A DNA stretch of 64,000 nucleotides, taken from positions 4,092,001-4,156,000 of the forward strand of contig OZ252252.1 of the NCBI GenBank assembly GCA_965249745.1, read 5' to 3'. Below, one piece after another: positions 62,615-64,000 of the stretch. The stretch comes from JANYHH01 sp965249745. Its GTDB lineage: Bacteria; Deinococcota; Deinococci; Deinococcales; JAAFIG01. Both the position numbers and the translations under genes were made by a program. The notes under the pieces were generated by a model. That model was given only the letters and a program-made list of their open reading frames with translations, did no database searches and was not told where the DNA came from. Each line of letters starts with the position of its first letter. Positions within the stretch are counted from its first letter, which is position 1.

Positions 62615-63112
62615 ATGTTTGTAGTCAGATTCATACGCTCAGTTATTAGTTTTTTCCACACCTTGCCGAGTTCTGGTCGAGAGTCGCGTTTATATGCTTC
62701 TTTTGCTTTAGCCGCTAGGGAGCAGGAGCAAACTAACCCCGTGGTTGGCGCAGAGACTCGATTAGCGCAAGCGCCTGCAAGAAGATCGTCAGCCAAGATG
62801 GAAGCTGAAGTGATGTCCAATCTCGCTTCAAAACATCCAGTAGTCATCAATCTACTTGTGAGAGCGGCTTCTCTTTCGGGGCAAAACTCCTTTGATTTTG
62901 AGGCGACGAGATTAAGAATCGAGTCGAGTGATGCCAACGAAATAGGCCAGCTACTCGACAACCTCACACCAATCCAAAGAGAAGTGCTATGGCTTCTCAT
63001 CGGTTTAGCTCATCAGTACGGTTGGAGGACAGACTTCATGCGCTGTCGACGTGATGAATTCGCCCTACAACATTGGGATGATCCGGTTTATGACCCTGAT
63101 AAGAGATATTGA
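62615..63112 (+). CDS. unidentified protein, 165 aa, paralogue of the next gene
   Basis: The protein has a basic, partly hydrophobic N-terminus (MFVVRFIRSVISFFHTL), a charged middle and a conserved C-terminal block IGQLLDNLTPIQREVLWLLIGLAHQYGWRTDF that matches the end of the 63291 protein (IGLLLETLSDEQREALWILM, ESGWKTRF). The shared block looks like two helices around an Arg-Glu-x-Leu-Trp core. Both genes follow copies of the same leader and have low GC. No family is recognised. The N-terminal segment may be a membrane anchor. Confidence 0.65.
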   Translation: MFVVRFIRSVISFFHTLPSSGRESRLYASFALAAREQEQTNPVVGAETRLAQAPARRSSAKMEAEVMSNLASKHPVVINLLVRAASLSGQNSFDFEATRLRIESSDANEIGQLLDNLTPIQREVLWLLIGLAHQYGWRTDFMRCRRDEFALQHWDDPVYDPDKRY

Positions 63113-63176
63113 ACGAGACTCGAGGGGTCATTTACATCCAGAAGCTTGTTTTCATCTACGCATCTCTGGTTACTAG

Positions 63177-63290
63177 ATGAGATTTATTTCACCTCGGGTT
63201 CTTGGGAAATCAAGCTACTCATTGTCTCGAGGTTAATGTTCGAGTTTTGATTTAAGTTGAAAACCTGTGTCCACTTACTAGGAAAAAGAT
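63177..63290 (+). promoter_or_regulatory. structured leader, copy 2
   Basis: This copy is more diverged: hairpin ATGAGAT-TT-ATTTCAC (one G-T pair and an open base), then CTCGAG-GTTAATG-TTCGAG (last pair G-T), then TCCACTTACTAGGAAAAA before the ATG at 63291. Stem positions keep pairing while loops change. Confidence 0.65.
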
Positions 63291-63584
63291 ATGTCATTCT
63301 CTCCATCTCCTGCTACGTTAAGTATCGAGAAGCAAGCTCGCCTTATTAAAAGTTTGGTCAAAGAACATCAGGTTGCCTGTGACCTGTTTGCAGCGTCCCT
63401 GAATGATGACAAAGAGCAAGTTGAAAACTCCGAACGGAGTCTAGAAATTCGCTCACAGATACAATTCAGCAGCGCCTATCAGATAGGTCTTCTCTTGGAA
63501 ACTCTCTCAGATGAGCAACGCGAAGCTCTATGGATTCTGATGCAAGAGGCCTCTGAATCAGGTTGGAAGACTAGATTCCGGTAG
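63291..63584 (+). CDS. unidentified protein, 97 aa, paralogue of the previous gene
   Basis: It lacks the hydrophobic N-terminus of its neighbour and starts with SFSPSPATLSIEKQARLIKS. The C-terminal 35 residues carry the same block (YQIGLLLETLSDEQREALWILMQ, then ESGWKTRFR). Probably soluble and helical. Tandem duplication of leader plus gene, followed by loss or gain of the N-terminus, would explain the pair. A strong terminator ends the unit. Confidence 0.65.
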   Translation: MSFSPSPATLSIEKQARLIKSLVKEHQVACDLFAASLNDDKEQVENSERSLEIRSQIQFSSAYQIGLLLETLSDEQREALWILMQEASESGWKTRFR

Positions 63585-63621
63585 ATTGAACTCGAGCGTC
63601 TTCGTTCGGGAATAGAACCTG

Positions 63622-63657
63622 CGGCTGGAAGAGAATTTATTCTCTTCCAGCCGTTTT
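63622..63657 (+). terminator. Rho-independent terminator
   Basis: CGGCTGGAAGAGAA pairs perfectly with TTCTCTTCCAGCCG (14 bp) around TTTA, followed by TTTT. It ends the 63291 gene. Confidence 0.92.
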
Positions 63658-63786
63658 GATTTCGTGGGCATTTTTACAAATTTGCGATGCACGCCTACGC
63701 CGCAATTGAACTGACGTTCTTGCGGCTGCAACCCTGAGTGTCTTTTCACCCTGGTCGCCTCGAGCAGTTGCGTAGGCTCTTCTGGA

Positions 63787-63904
63787 GTGAAACTTGTTTC
63801 GCTTCGGGTTCTTTGAAAATTCAACCTACCCATTGTCTCGAGTTTTGCTCGAGCTTTAATCTGGGTTGAAGACCCGTGTCCACCTGCACATCTAGGAAAG
63901 TAGC
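63787..63904 (+). promoter_or_regulatory. structured leader, copy 3
   Basis: Hairpin GTGAAAC-TT-GTTTCGC (63787-63802) keeps all seven pairs of copy 1, with one pair changed from T-A to C-G and one to T-G. The 25-base block matches copy 1 exactly, and CTCGAG-TTTTG-CTCGAG follows. The ATG at the matching place (63905) is closed by a stop two codons later. A frame open to the window end can begin at GTG 63876 or ATG 63957. The third gene is therefore broken, uses another start or lies beyond the edge. Confidence 0.65.
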
Positions 63905-64000
63905 ATGCTCTAAATTTGTTCATACGGCACCCTTCCCGTTGAAGACCAAGCAAGCAATGTTGACATCCTTTGGTTATGCTTCGACCAGTGGCAACGAAGC

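Overview
The window is bacterial chromosomal DNA of about 60% GC with dense, short-spaced genes. The last 3.5 kb and a small patch near 36.6-36.9 kb are clearly AT-richer. Lipoprotein and Sec signal peptides, a VirB-type secretion locus, a DUF3105 gene and the sugar-utilisation set would suit a Deinococcota-like organism. That placement is an impression; no rRNA or marker gene here fixes it. The palindrome CTCGAG occurs about 270 times by hand count (roughly one per 235 bases), in every reading frame and between genes, against about 20 expected from composition.

Layout. 0-10 kb: housekeeping and accessory genes (large Ser/Thr kinase-ATPase, oxidoreductase with divergent HTH regulator, phosphoesterase, DUF1287 amidase), tRNA-Pro, a shredded regulator pseudogene and tRNA-Ala followed by integrase debris. 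11-20 kb: four predicted surface lipoproteins with right-handed beta-helix, G8, NPCBM/DUF1080 and CBM folds, probably polysaccharide-active. 20-34.6 kb: an arabinose regulon with GH42 glycosidase, araA, araD, araB, a LacI regulator, two ABC permeases, a phytanoyl-CoA-dioxygenase-like enzyme, a binding protein and a divergent beta-helix lipoprotein. Three promoters there share one LacI-type operator overlapping the -10 box. The regulator's recognition helix matches that of E. coli LacI, so it probably controls all three.

34.8-41 kb: thioredoxin-fold, zinc-ribbon, DUF3105 and lipoprotein genes and a LuxR-family ATPase regulator. 41.2-53.5 kb: a type IV secretion-like locus (VirB10-, B2-, B3-, B4-, B5-, B6- and D4-like) with no visible relaxase and a glycosyltransferase at its end, bracketed by two 94-bp imperfect direct repeats. 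53.6-60.4 kb: a membrane spermidine-synthase-like protein and a DeoR-regulated ribose-type ABC importer. 60.5-64 kb: AT-rich DNA with a HAD hydrolase, a small membrane protein and two paralogous small genes. Each paralogue follows a related leader of about 115 bases, and a third leader copy lies at the window edge. These leaders carry hairpins with a compensatory base change and are the best candidate for an undescribed element.
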